DNA of 17,993 bases from JABIBU01 sp964464685 (GCA_964464685.1 CAYXGV010000019.1:1-17993), one strand, 5' to 3'; positions 7,343 through 13,966 are shown, counted from the first letter of the stretch. Program-made: numbers and translations. The notes: a model not told the origin generated them from the sequence alone.

Positions 7343-7714
7343 ATGATTCAGCATAGATCAATGTTAAAAGTAGCCGATAATAGTGGTGCCAAAAAGCTCC
7401 AATGTATTAGAGTTTTGGGTGGTTACAAAAAAAGATTTGCCCAAATTGGTGACATTATTGTCTGTGCTGTTAAAGAAGCAGCTCCCCGAGCCGCTATCAA
7501 AAAAGGTGATGTGGTTCATGCTGTAATTGTTAGACAAAGAAAAGAATTACGTCGTAAAGATGGTTCTTATATCCGTTTTGATGAAAATGCTGCCGTGGTG
7601 ATTGATAATGCTAACAAGGAACCAAAAGCTACCCGTATTTTTGGACCGATTGCCCGTGAGCTTAGATCCAGAGGTTATCAAAAGATTATTTCTCTGGCTC
7701 CGGAAGTACTATAA
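7343..7714 (+). CDS. rplN: Ribosomal protein L14 (uL14)
   Basis: L14 sits at the subunit interface and is the RsfS silencing-factor contact site. Family marks are MIQHRSMLKVADNSGAKKL at the N-terminus, then DNANKEPKATRIFGPIARELR and the closing KIISLAPEVL. Length 123 is normal. It begins three bases after rpsQ; a 189-base palindrome-bearing gap follows before rplX. Confidence 0.96.
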   Translation: MIQHRSMLKVADNSGAKKLQCIRVLGGYKKRFAQIGDIIVCAVKEAAPRAAIKKGDVVHAVIVRQRKELRRKDGSYIRFDENAAVVIDNANKEPKATRIFGPIARELRSRGYQKIISLAPEVL

Positions 7715-7743
7715 AATAAATATACCAATATACTAACAATACG

Positions 7744-7870
7744 AATTATACTAATGGATACAAATATTCATGGATGTTGGACTGAAATTAAATAATACTT
7801 TTTTACATCATCAGAATTTTGTTTTAAAAAATAACTAATTAAGTAAATATTAGTATCCATTAGTATAATT
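7744..7870. repeat. AT-rich palindromic repeat (TACTAATGG family) before rplX
   Basis: AATTATACTAATGGATAC (7744-7761) is the perfect reverse complement of 7853-7870, an 18-bp inverted repeat with about 90 bases between the arms. One mismatch further in, pairing continues with AATATT. Degenerate copies of the ATTAGTAT unit continue to the rplX start codon (7871-7903). The AATTATACTAATGG part recurs at 14422-14435 in the repeat before adk. The inner part shows no gene. Confidence 0.75.
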
Positions 7871-7903
7871 AGTAAATTAGTAGATTAGTATTATCATTAG
7901 TAT

Positions 7904-8224
7904 ATGAAAATAAAAACAGGTGACAAAGTAAAAGTATTGGCTGGTAAAGACAGTGGTAAGACTGGTAAGGTCATTCAGGTTTTGCATAACAAAAATACTT
8001 GTCAGGATTTTGTAGTAGTAGAAGGTGTCAATGTTTTGAAAAAACATATGAAAGCTCGTCGTCAGGGTGAAAAAGGTCAAATTATTGAATTGCCGGCTCC
8101 ACTTAATATTAGTAATGTTATGGTGATTGATCCAAAAACCAGCCAGCCAAGTCGAGTTGGTTTCAAAATTGAGGGCAAAGAAAAGAAACGTATAGCAAAA
8201 AAAAGTGGTGAGTTTTTAAATTAA
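7904..8224 (+). CDS. rplX: Ribosomal protein L24 (uL24)
   Basis: L24 starts 50S assembly and lies near the tunnel exit. The KOW motif is plain at the N-terminus (KIKTGDKVKVLAGKDSGKTGKVIQV region), followed by VVEGVNVLKKHMKARRQGEKG and NVMVIDPKTSQPSRVGFK. It has 106 residues. The start ATG is preceded by the end of a TTAGTAT repeat rather than a Shine-Dalgarno. Confidence 0.95.
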   Translation: MKIKTGDKVKVLAGKDSGKTGKVIQVLHNKNTCQDFVVVEGVNVLKKHMKARRQGEKGQIIELPAPLNISNVMVIDPKTSQPSRVGFKIEGKEKKRIAKKSGEFLN

Positions 8225-8256
8225 AATCATAATTAAAGTAAATAAACACTAGCGGT

Positions 8257-8799
8257 ATGGAATCAAGATTGCAAAAACAATATAGAGAAAAAGTAATTCC
8301 AGCATTGCAGGAGCAGTTTGGTTATAAAAATATCATGCGTGTACCAAAATTAAAAAAAGTGGTGCTCAATGTTGGTTATGGCCGAAATTTGAAAGACCCT
8401 AGTTTTATAGAAAATATTGAAAAGACTTTGCGGACTATTACTGGCCAAAGTCCAGTTCATAATAAATCTAAGAAATCAATTTCTAACTTTAAGATTAGAG
8501 AAGGACAAAAAATTGGTATTTCTGTGACGTTGCGTGGCAAAAAGATGTATGATTTTATTCAAAAGTTAATTTCTGTCACTTTGCCTCGAGTACGAGATTT
8601 TCGTGGCCTTAACCGAGAAAGTTTTGATAAAAAAGGTAATTACACATTAGGTTTCAAAGAGCATATTGCTTTTCCTGAGATCAAAGGTGATTCAATTGAA
8701 AAGATTCATGGTTTGCAAATTATAATCAATACCAGTGCAAACAATAAAGAAGAGGGTGAAGCCCTTTTGGGAAAATTAGGATTTCCTTTTAAAAGCTAA
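8257..8799 (+). CDS. rplE: Ribosomal protein L5 (uL5)
   Basis: L5 binds 5S rRNA and forms the central protuberance. Conserved stretches are MRVPKLKKVVLNVGYG, KSKKSISNFKIREGQKIGISVTLRG and RVRDFRGLNRESFDKKGNYTLG, then EHIAFPEI. The 180 residues match the family. It is followed by rpsZ. Confidence 0.96.
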   Translation: MESRLQKQYREKVIPALQEQFGYKNIMRVPKLKKVVLNVGYGRNLKDPSFIENIEKTLRTITGQSPVHNKSKKSISNFKIREGQKIGISVTLRGKKMYDFIQKLISVTLPRVRDFRGLNRESFDKKGNYTLGFKEHIAFPEIKGDSIEKIHGLQIIINTSANNKEEGEALLGKLGFPFKS

Positions 8800-8834
8800 T
8801 ATAAAATTAAACAATAAAAAACAGTATTTATTAT

Positions 8835-9020
8835 ATGGCAACTCAAGCACAAATCGCAAAATCAAATCGCAAGCCAAAGTTTACTACCAGATCAGTTAGA
8901 CGTTGTTGGAAATGTGGACGTAAACATGGATACCTAAGAAAGTTTGGTCTGTGTCGTATTTGTTTTAGAGAATTAGCTAATGATGGTAAGTTGCCTGGTA
9001 TTCGTAAATCAAGCTGGTAA
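8835..9020 (+). CDS. rpsZ: Ribosomal protein S14 type Z (uS14), zinc-binding
   Basis: S14 helps assemble the 30S head. This is the short zinc-dependent form: 61 residues with Cys24-x2-Cys27 and Cys40-x2-Cys43 and the C-terminal GKLPGIRKSSW signature. All four zinc ligands are present. A perfect 21-bp hairpin starts immediately after the stop codon. Confidence 0.96.
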   Translation: MATQAQIAKSNRKPKFTTRSVRRCWKCGRKHGYLRKFGLCRICFRELANDGKLPGIRKSSW

Positions 9021-9066
9021 ACCCAGCACCACTTTGTCGTTCGTTAACGACAAAGTGGTGCTGGGT
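9021..9066 (+). repeat. Perfect 21-bp hairpin after rpsZ
   Basis: Bases 9021-9041 (starting ACCCAGCACCACTTTGTC) are perfectly complementary to 9046-9066, with a CGTT tetraloop. It begins one base after the rpsZ stop, in the 95-base gap before rpsH. No T run follows, so it is not an ordinary intrinsic terminator. Its outer arm, TAAACCCAGCACCA (9018-9031), is identical to 1879-1892 in the rplC leader, and both 3' arms end in GGGTAAA. Likely a small palindromic repeat or an RNase/r-protein site. Confidence 0.8.
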
Positions 9067-9115
9067 AAATTATCTTAATAAAATAAATCCTAATATAATA
9101 TAATTATTGTAACTT

Positions 9116-9508
9116 ATGATGACTGATCCAATTGCTGACATGCTAACTCGCATCAGAAATGCCCAAATGTCAAGACGGGGCAAAGTTGAGTTACCTTTTT
9201 CAAAAATGAAAAAAAATATTGCCGATCTCCTAAGCCGAGAGGGCTATTTGGGTAAGATTGAAGAAGTGGAAGCCAAACCAGCAAAAATATTGGTTTTGGA
9301 ATTGAAATACAATAATAAAAAACCGGTTATAAGTTCAATAAAAAGAGAAAGCAAACCCGGCCGTAGAGTTTATTGCAAAGCAGATGAGATGCCAAAGGTT
9401 TTGAATAATTACGGTATTGCTGTTGTTTCTACTTCCGGTGGTTTGATGACTAACCGAGAAGCAAGAGAAAAAGGCGTGGGTGGAGAAATTATTTGTTCGG
9501 TTTATTAA
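9116..9508 (+). CDS. rpsH: Ribosomal protein S8 (uS8)
   Basis: S8 binds the central domain of 16S rRNA and in E. coli represses the spc operon. Marks are DPIADMLTRIRNAQ, SSIKRESKPGRRVYCK and the C-terminal STSGGLMTNREAREKGVGGEIICSVY. Length 130 is normal. Two ATG codons are adjacent (9116 and 9119); either may be the start, changing the protein by one Met. Confidence 0.95.
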   Translation: MMTDPIADMLTRIRNAQMSRRGKVELPFSKMKKNIADLLSREGYLGKIEEVEAKPAKILVLELKYNNKKPVISSIKRESKPGRRVYCKADEMPKVLNNYGIAVVSTSGGLMTNREAREKGVGGEIICSVY

Positions 9509-9536
9509 TCTAGCGAGAACATTGTAATAAAAATAT

Positions 9537-10079
9537 ATGTCACGTATAGGAAAACAAAAAATTGAAATCCCTCAAGGTGTGACCGTAGAAGTAAAAGACG
9601 GTTTTGTTAAAGTAAAAGGACCAAAAGGGGAATTAACTCGCCAATTAAATAATTTGGTTAATGTTGAAATTCAAGATGGAGAAGTAAAATTAAGTGTAGC
9701 TAATCCTGAAGAAAAAAAAGAAAAATCTTTGTGGGGTACATTTGGTGCTCATATTGCAAATATGATAAAAGGTGTGACTGAAGAATTTACCAAAAATTTA
9801 GAAGTAAATGGGGTTGGTTACAAAGTATCTATGCAGGGTAAGGATTTAAAAATAGAAGTTGGCTTTTCTCACCCGGTAATTTACAAAACACCAGAAGGTA
9901 TTACTATTTCTACTGAAAAAAATCAAATTAAGGTGACAGGTGCCGATGTAGAATTGGTTGGTAGAGTTTCAGCTGAAATAAGAAAAGTTCGCAAACCAGA
10001 GCCTTACAAAGGAAAAGGTATTAAATATGTAGAAGAAATAATTAGACGTAAAGCCGGTAAGGCGGCTAAATCTGCTTAG
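9537..10079 (+). CDS. rplF: Ribosomal protein L6 (uL6)
   Basis: L6 is a two-domain protein at the base of the L7/L12 stalk near the sarcin-ricin loop. MSRIGKQKIEIPQGV, VKGPKGELTRQL, EVNGVGYKVSMQGKDLKIEVGFSHPV and the ending RKPEPYKGKGIKYVEEIIRRKAGK are typical. It has 180 residues and the only TAG stop in this set; nearly all others use TAA. Confidence 0.96.
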   Translation: MSRIGKQKIEIPQGVTVEVKDGFVKVKGPKGELTRQLNNLVNVEIQDGEVKLSVANPEEKKEKSLWGTFGAHIANMIKGVTEEFTKNLEVNGVGYKVSMQGKDLKIEVGFSHPVIYKTPEGITISTEKNQIKVTGADVELVGRVSAEIRKVRKPEPYKGKGIKYVEEIIRRKAGKAAKSA

Positions 10080-10103
10080 TTTTTGCATAACTTTTGAATT
10101 TAT

Positions 10104-10478
10104 ATGAACAAACAAAAAACTACTAGACGAGAAAAAAGAGAAAGAAGAAGAGCCAAAGTCAGGGCTAAGATTTCTGGTACTGCTGAACGTCCAAGATTGG
10201 CTGTACATCGTAGTTTGATCAACATTTTTGCCCAATTGATTGATGATAATGTTGGAAAAACCCTTTTATCTCTACATAGTAAAACCATTGATAAAAAAGG
10301 TGATGTTGGTGATAGAAAAGGTAAGGTTGCTGTTGCTTATTTATTAGGCAAAGAATTAGCCAAACAAGCCAAAGATAAACAAATAACCAAAATAGTTTTT
10401 GATAGAGCTGGTTATCAATATCATGGACGAGTCCAGGCCTTGGCCGATGGTGCTCGTGAGGGCGGTTTGGAATTTTAA
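10104..10478 (+). CDS. rplR: Ribosomal protein L18 (uL18)
   Basis: L18 binds 5S rRNA with L5. The family core is present: ERPRLAVHRSLINIFAQLIDD, then LGKELAKQAKDKQITKIVFDRAGYQYHGRVQALADGAREGGLEF at the C-terminus. An Arg/Lys-rich N-terminus (TTRREKRERRRAKVRAKI) is normal. It has 124 residues and follows rplF by 24 bases. Confidence 0.95.
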   Translation: MNKQKTTRREKRERRRAKVRAKISGTAERPRLAVHRSLINIFAQLIDDNVGKTLLSLHSKTIDKKGDVGDRKGKVAVAYLLGKELAKQAKDKQITKIVFDRAGYQYHGRVQALADGAREGGLEF

Positions 10479-10625
10479 TATTTCAATTTATCCCGAAATT
10501 ACACGCAGTGAATGCCATGCCCGCCTTGGGGGGGAGGGATCTTTCGGAGAGGATAGAGATTGAATTACTGTTTCGTTAAGTAAGTGTAATAAATAATCAA
10601 TTTTAAAATGTAAAAAAGAGTGTAT
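10479..10625. other. Intergenic block with GC-rich segment before rpsE
   Basis: No gene is seen. The first part is unusually GC-rich and G-tracted (ATGCCCGCCTTGGGGGGGAG, around 10512-10535). CCGAAA (10493-10498) faces TTTCGG (10542-10547) as a short inverted repeat. Bases 10550-10620 are AT-rich with no convincing promoter. The GC block looks like a remnant of a palindromic intergenic repeat. Confidence 0.4.
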
Positions 10626-10659
10626 GGCGGTAGGAAAGATTCCTCGCTACGCTCGGAAT
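10626..10659. repeat. 34-base repeat copy A, upstream of rpsE
   Basis: This 34-base segment, with core GAAAGATTCCTCGCT, matches 11330-11363 at 31 of 34 positions. ATTCC and GGAAT can pair, with GC-TAC-GC inside, forming a small hairpin. It ends 14 bases before the rpsE ATG. The reverse complement, ATTCCGAGCGTAGCGAGGAAT, is of the type found at the ends of common bacterial palindromic repeats. Confidence 0.75.
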
Positions 10660-10673
10660 GTGTGAAAAATTAT

Positions 10674-11255
10674 ATGTCATTTAAAGGAAAAGGAAAACCA
10701 AAATTTAAAAAAGAAAAACCAGAGTTTGATCAACAAATTGTTGATTTGGCTCGTGTCACTCGTGTTACCAAAGGTGGAAAACAATTGAGTTTTCGAGCTT
10801 TGGTTGTGATTGGTAATAGAAAAGGTAAAGTTGGTTATGGCGTTGACAAGGGCAAAGATGTACAAATTGCTGTAGAAAAGGCCGTCAATCAAGCCAAAAA
10901 GAATTTGATAAACATTCCAATTTTGAAAGAAACTATACCTCATCGTACTGAAGGTAAATATAAAGCTGGAAAAGTTATGATCAAACCAGCCCCTCGTGGT
11001 TCTGGTATTATTGCTGGCGGTGCTGTGCGAATAGTGTTGGAATTGGGTGGAGTACCAAATGCTTCTGCCAAAATTATGGGCAAAACTGGTAATAAAATGA
11101 ATAATGTTAAAGCAACTTTTGTGGCCTTGCAGTCATTCAAAGCGAGACCAAAGAAAAAAGAAGATAATAAGGTTGCAAAGATAGAAAATATTGAGAAGGA
11201 TGTTGTTAAAAAAGAGAATAAAGAAAATCTAGTTAAAGTGGAAGATAAAAAATAA
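10674..11255 (+). CDS. rpsE: Ribosomal protein S5 (uS5), with charged C-terminal tail
   Basis: S5 lies at the 30S mRNA entry and contributes to decoding accuracy. The double-stranded-RNA-like N-terminal domain starts at LARVTRVTKGGKQLSFRALVVIGNRKGKVG; the C-terminal part has GSGIIAGGAVRIVLELGGVPNASAKIMG. ATG 10674 is chosen over a GTG at 10620, since the extra 18 residues would be encoded by the repeat. The result is 193 residues; the last 40 or so are Lys/Glu-rich and extra to the core. Confidence 0.94.
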   Translation: MSFKGKGKPKFKKEKPEFDQQIVDLARVTRVTKGGKQLSFRALVVIGNRKGKVGYGVDKGKDVQIAVEKAVNQAKKNLINIPILKETIPHRTEGKYKAGKVMIKPAPRGSGIIAGGAVRIVLELGGVPNASAKIMGKTGNKMNNVKATFVALQSFKARPKKKEDNKVAKIENIEKDVVKKENKENLVKVEDKK

Positions 11256-11329
11256 TTGGTAATTAGTAATTGTGCTACATATTTAGTGAGTCAGAGTATA
11301 GTTGGTAGTATAATTTTATTAAAGACGCA
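11256..11329. other. Gap where rpmD (L30) is expected; no gene
   Basis: No open frame resembling L30 exists between rpsE and rplO. The stretch is AT-rich and contains a TATAAT at 11309-11314, but the hexamer 17 bases upstream (GTGAGT) is a poor -35, so a promoter here is only possible. L30 absence is a known feature of CPR bacteria. Confidence 0.6.
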
Positions 11330-11363
11330 GGTGGTAAGAAAGATTCCTCGCTGCGCTCGGAAT
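11330..11363. repeat. 34-base repeat copy B, upstream of rplO
   Basis: Second copy of the element at 10626-10659, differing at three positions. Like copy A it ends exactly 14 bases before the start codon, here of rplO (ATG 11378). It lies in the gap where rpmD would normally be found. Confidence 0.75.
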
Positions 11364-11377
11364 TGATTAAAAAATAT

Positions 11378-11821
11378 ATGGTATTGACACCATCTACAAT
11401 TAAACCAGCCTATAAGTCTCGCCGAAAATCGAAGCGAGTTGGGCGTGGCAATGGTTCAGGAAAAGGTACTTTTGCTGCCCGTGGTTTGAAAGGACAAAAA
11501 GCTCGTTCTGGTGGAAAGAGCCGTAATCAGATCAGAGGTTTCAAATCAGCTTTACAAAAAGTTCCTAAATTGCGTGGATTTAAGAGTGTCAATGCTTCTA
11601 AGGAAACTGTCACTTTAGTCACTTTGGAAAAATATGGTAATGAAAAGCAAGTAATAACTCCAGCTTTTTTAACTAAAGTGGGTGTAGTAAAAACTCCTAA
11701 AAATGGTATAAAAATCGTGGCTCGAGGTGAATTAAAAAAGAAATTAAATATTACCGGTTGCTTGGCTAGCAAAAGTGCGGTAGAATTGATAGAGAAGGTT
11801 GGGGGCAGTGTAAAATTCTAA
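11378..11821 (+). CDS. rplO: Ribosomal protein L15 (uL15)
   Basis: L15 is a late-assembly 50S protein. The glycine-rich basic N-terminus (SRRKSKRVGRGNGSGKGTFAARGLKGQKARSGGK) is diagnostic, and the C-terminal L18e-like domain follows. A TTG at 11363 would add five residues overlapping the repeat; ATG 11378 is preferred and gives 147 residues, the usual length. Confidence 0.95.
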   Translation: MVLTPSTIKPAYKSRRKSKRVGRGNGSGKGTFAARGLKGQKARSGGKSRNQIRGFKSALQKVPKLRGFKSVNASKETVTLVTLEKYGNEKQVITPAFLTKVGVVKTPKNGIKIVARGELKKKLNITGCLASKSAVELIEKVGGSVKF

Positions 11822-11845
11822 TTTTGTAATATATATATACAGATA

Positions 11846-11911
11846 ACGGATAATTCGGATGTACGGATTTGACGATTGTATCCGTAACATCAGTAAATCC
11901 GATTTATCCGT
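11846..11911. repeat. Nested palindromic repeat (CGGAT family) before secY
   Basis: ACGGATAATTCGGAT (11846-11860) pairs with ATCCGATTTATCCGT (11897-11911) with one mismatch in 15. Inside it TACGGAT (11862-11868) pairs perfectly with ATCCGTA (11880-11886) around an 11-base loop. Further TCCGTAA copies follow. It ends 13 bases before the secY ATG. Confidence 0.75.
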
Positions 11912-11924
11912 AATCCGTAATGTT

Positions 11925-13196
11925 ATGTGGGAAAAGATTCGTAAAATTTGGAAAATAAAAAGTTTACGTAAAAGCGTCCTCTTTGTTTTGGGGATGCTAG
12001 TTGTTTTTAGAATGGCTGCTCATATTCCAATTCCAGGCGTAAATACCGAAGCTTTGCATGAATTTTTGGCAGGTAACCAAATTTTGGGTTTGCTTAATGT
12101 TTTTTCTGGTGGTACTATGGAAAATTTTTCTATAGTTATGCTTGGTATTGCTCCATACATTACGGCTTCAATTATTTTTCAACTTTTGGCCATGGTTGTG
12201 CCTAGTTTAGAAGAATTACAAAAAGAAGGTGAATCCGGACAACAAAAGATAAACATGTACACTCGTTTGACAACTGTACCATTGGCTTTTTTACAATCTT
12301 TTGCCATGATCAAACTTTTGACTCAATCACAAAATCAAATTGTTCCTGATCTTAATACTTACAAATTGATTGTAATGATGTTAACCATTACTGCTGGTAC
12401 GGTATTTTTGATGTGGATTGGTGAACTTATTACAGAAAAAAATATTGGCAATGGTATTTCATTGCTTATCTTTGCTGGTATTGTTTCAGCTTTGCCTGGG
12501 GTAGTACAAAGAGCAGTTTTGAATTATAGTCCATCTGATTTATATACCTATGTATTTTTTATTGCCATTGCGGTTGCGACAGTAGTTGGTGTGGTAATTA
12601 TCAGTGAGGGGCAAAGAAATATTCCAGTCAGTTACGCCAAACAGATCAGGGGTAACAAAATGTATGGTGGTAGTAATACCCATTTGCCACTTCGTGTAAA
12701 TATGGCTGGTGTTATTCCAATTATCTTTGCTATTTCTGTTATTCTGTTTCCACCAATGATCGCCCAATTTTTTGTGAATAAAGCTGGTTGGATTGCTAAT
12801 TTTTCTCAAGGGGTAGTGAGTTTATTTAACAATCAATTATTTTACGGAATATTATATTTTACTTTAGTTTTTGGTTTTACTTATTTTTACACAGCCGTTA
12901 TTTTTCATCCTCAAAAGATTGCGGAAAATTTACAACGTCAAGGCGGGTTTATTCCTGGTATTCGTCCTGGTAAACAAACCGAAGAATATTTGGGCAAAAC
13001 TATGGGCCGTTTGATATTTATTGGTGCTTTGTTCTTGGCTATTATTGCGATTTTACCGCTTTTGTTAAAGGCCTTTACCGGCACTCAGTCACTTGTAATT
13101 GGTGGTACCTCACTTTTAATCGTGGTATCAGTGGCCATTGAAACTGCCAAACAAATTGATGCTCAGATTGAGGTGCATGAGTATGATCACATGTAA
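11925..13196 (+). CDS. secY: Protein translocase subunit SecY
   Basis: SecY is the channel of the Sec translocon in the cytoplasmic membrane. The 423 residues carry ten hydrophobic segments and family marks: LRKSVLFVLGMLVVFRMAAHIPIPGVN, the LNVFSGGTMENFSIVMLGIAPYITASIIFQL region, the GESGQQKINMYTR loop, the cytosolic loop ISEGQRNIPVSYAKQ, and RVNMAGVIPIIFA. The frame is open to 11859, but that adds residues encoded by the palindromic repeat; MWEKIRKIWKIKSLRK at ATG 11925 is the normal N-terminus. It closes the r-protein block after rplO, as in the spc operon. Confidence 0.95.
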   Translation: MWEKIRKIWKIKSLRKSVLFVLGMLVVFRMAAHIPIPGVNTEALHEFLAGNQILGLLNVFSGGTMENFSIVMLGIAPYITASIIFQLLAMVVPSLEELQKEGESGQQKINMYTRLTTVPLAFLQSFAMIKLLTQSQNQIVPDLNTYKLIVMMLTITAGTVFLMWIGELITEKNIGNGISLLIFAGIVSALPGVVQRAVLNYSPSDLYTYVFFIAIAVATVVGVVIISEGQRNIPVSYAKQIRGNKMYGGSNTHLPLRVNMAGVIPIIFAISVILFPPMIAQFFVNKAGWIANFSQGVVSLFNNQLFYGILYFTLVFGFTYFYTAVIFHPQKIAENLQRQGGFIPGIRPGKQTEEYLGKTMGRLIFIGALFLAIIAILPLLLKAFTGTQSLVIGGTSLLIVVSVAIETAKQIDAQIEVHEYDHM

Positions 13197-13200
13197 TTGG

Positions 13201-13256
13201 ACACGACACATGACCCATATAACACGACACACGACCCACTTAACACGACACATAGA
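13201..13256. repeat. 21-base direct repeats after secY
   Basis: Two full and one partial copy stand head to tail: ACACGACACATGACCCATAT(A) at 13201-13221, ACACGACACACGACCCACTT(A) at 13222-13242 and ACACGACACAT at 13243 onward. They begin five bases after the secY stop. No coding role is likely. Confidence 0.75.
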
Positions 13257-13265
13257 GAGAGACAG

Positions 13266-13285
13266 CCACCGCGAGGTGGTTTTTT
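13266..13285 (+). terminator. Intrinsic terminator after secY
   Basis: CCACC (13266-13270), loop GCGA and GGTGG (13275-13279) are followed directly by TTTTTT. A compact stem with a T run, 69 bases after the secY stop, suitable for ending the r-protein transcript. Confidence 0.7.
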
Positions 13286-13289
13286 GGTG

Positions 13290-13439
13290 GCGATAACTCA
13301 CCCCAACCACCACGACAACTCACCCTCCTCCAATTCGGCGGACAGGCAACCCCTCTCTTGTGAAGAGAGGGGCTTTTTTATACTAGTTTTTTATTCCCCC
13401 TCTCTTCACAAGAGAGGGGGCTAGGGGGTGAGTTATCGC
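13290..13439. mobile_element. MITE-like palindromic element with 15-bp terminal inverted repeats
   Basis: GCGATAACTCACCCC (13290-13304) is the exact reverse complement of 13425-13439. Inside lie two hairpins that are reverse complements of each other: CCCCTCTCTT-GTG-AAGAGAGGGG (13350-13372) and CCCCCTCTCTT-CAC-AAGAGAGGGGG (13396-13420). The 150-base unit has no transposase and would be non-autonomous. Confidence 0.65.
13350..13379 (+). terminator. Second intrinsic terminator after secY
   Basis: CCCCTCTCTT (13350-13359) and AAGAGAGGGG (13363-13372) form a 10-bp perfect stem with a GTG loop; after one C comes TTTTTT (13374-13379). It is part of the palindromic element and acts as a backup terminator for secY. 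Confidence 0.75.
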
Positions 13440-13441
13440 AA

Positions 13442-13470
13442 CAAAAAAACACTCGCTTTCACGCGAGTGT
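13442..13470 (-). terminator. Terminator for the minus-strand membrane gene
   Basis: ACACTCGC (13449-13456) pairs with GCGAGTGT (13463-13470). Read on the minus strand, the stem is followed by seven T (complement of 13443-13449). On the + strand the following bases (TCTTATTT) are weaker, so it may also work in both directions. Confidence 0.75.
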
Positions 13471-13480
13471 TCTTATTTAA

Positions 13481-13543
13481 ACTTCCCAGCTCCGCACAGA
13501 ATCCAACTGAGTCGGATGCTATGCGGATTGAGAGCTGGGAAGT
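13481..13543 (-). other. Long hairpin in the 3' region of the minus-strand gene
   Basis: ACTTCCCAGCTC (13481-13492) pairs perfectly with GAGCTGGGAAGT (13532-13543); inside, CCGCA (13492-13496) can pair with TGCGG (13522-13526) and ATCC (13501-13504) with GGAT (13514-13517). On the minus strand it lies between the stop at 13580 and the terminator at 13442-13470, so it would be part of the 3' untranslated RNA. It may be a repeat or a small RNA; I do not recognise it. Confidence 0.5.
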
Positions 13544-13579
13544 CTCTACAATCCGGTTGTTGTGGGCAGAATTGCCCCC

Positions 13580-13960
13580 TCACGGGATGTTACTGGACAT
13601 GTCTCTGAAGTGGACAAACCTGTCTTTGCATCCCCTAAAGATCAAAAAACACAGAAGGATGCTCAGACATCCTATCACAGTGGTTACAGCCACTTCGTTT
13701 GTGCTCACAATGGAGCCTGTGATGAATGCGCTTACTAATGCACTCACCAGAAGTCCCATTCCAATTTTTTTGGTTTTGGATGAGACCAAACAAGCGAATC
13801 CAATGGCTGTTGCTACCGCTAGAATCTTACCCCATATCGGCATAGTTCCGCCGATAGGAACGAGGGTAAGTATAGTTAGACCAAGGATGACCACTCCTGC
13901 CGCTATCATCAGAATGTAAAATAGCACTGAAATAATTCGATATATCCATGCCTTGCTCAT
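13580..13960 (-). CDS. Unknown four-helix membrane protein
   Basis: I do not recognise this 126-residue protein. Four hydrophobic segments are visible at about residues 6-33, 40-60, 66-88 and 90-110, with short basic loops (SSKTKK at 61-66) and a charged C-terminus (RGCKDRFVHFRDMSSNIP). It differs from its neighbours: it is the only minus-strand gene, has a full AAGGAGGG Shine-Dalgarno, ends in TGA, and looks more GC-rich. Its own promoter (14004-14032) and terminator (13442-13470) make it a complete single-gene unit. The + strand frame over the same DNA lacks such signals. These differences hint at acquisition from another lineage, which is an inference. Confidence 0.8.
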   Translation of the reverse strand: MSKAWIYRIISVLFYILMIAAGVVILGLTILTLVPIGGTMPIWGKILAVATAIGFACLVSSKTKKIGMGLLVSALVSAFITGSIVSTNEVAVTTVIGCLSILLCFLIFRGCKDRFVHFRDMSSNIP

Positions 13961-13966
13961 TTTGTA

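Noticed and set aside
11309..11314. Internal promoter before rplO
   Set aside because: A TATAAT is present but no acceptable -35 lies at 16-18 bases; noted only as possible.
13197..13424. 75-residue + strand frame after secY
   Set aside because: It is a translation of direct repeats, terminators and the palindromic element.
13428..13919. 163-residue + strand frame
   Set aside because: It lies antisense to the minus-strand membrane gene, which has a promoter, a strong Shine-Dalgarno and clear membrane segments; the + frame crosses a terminator and hairpin.
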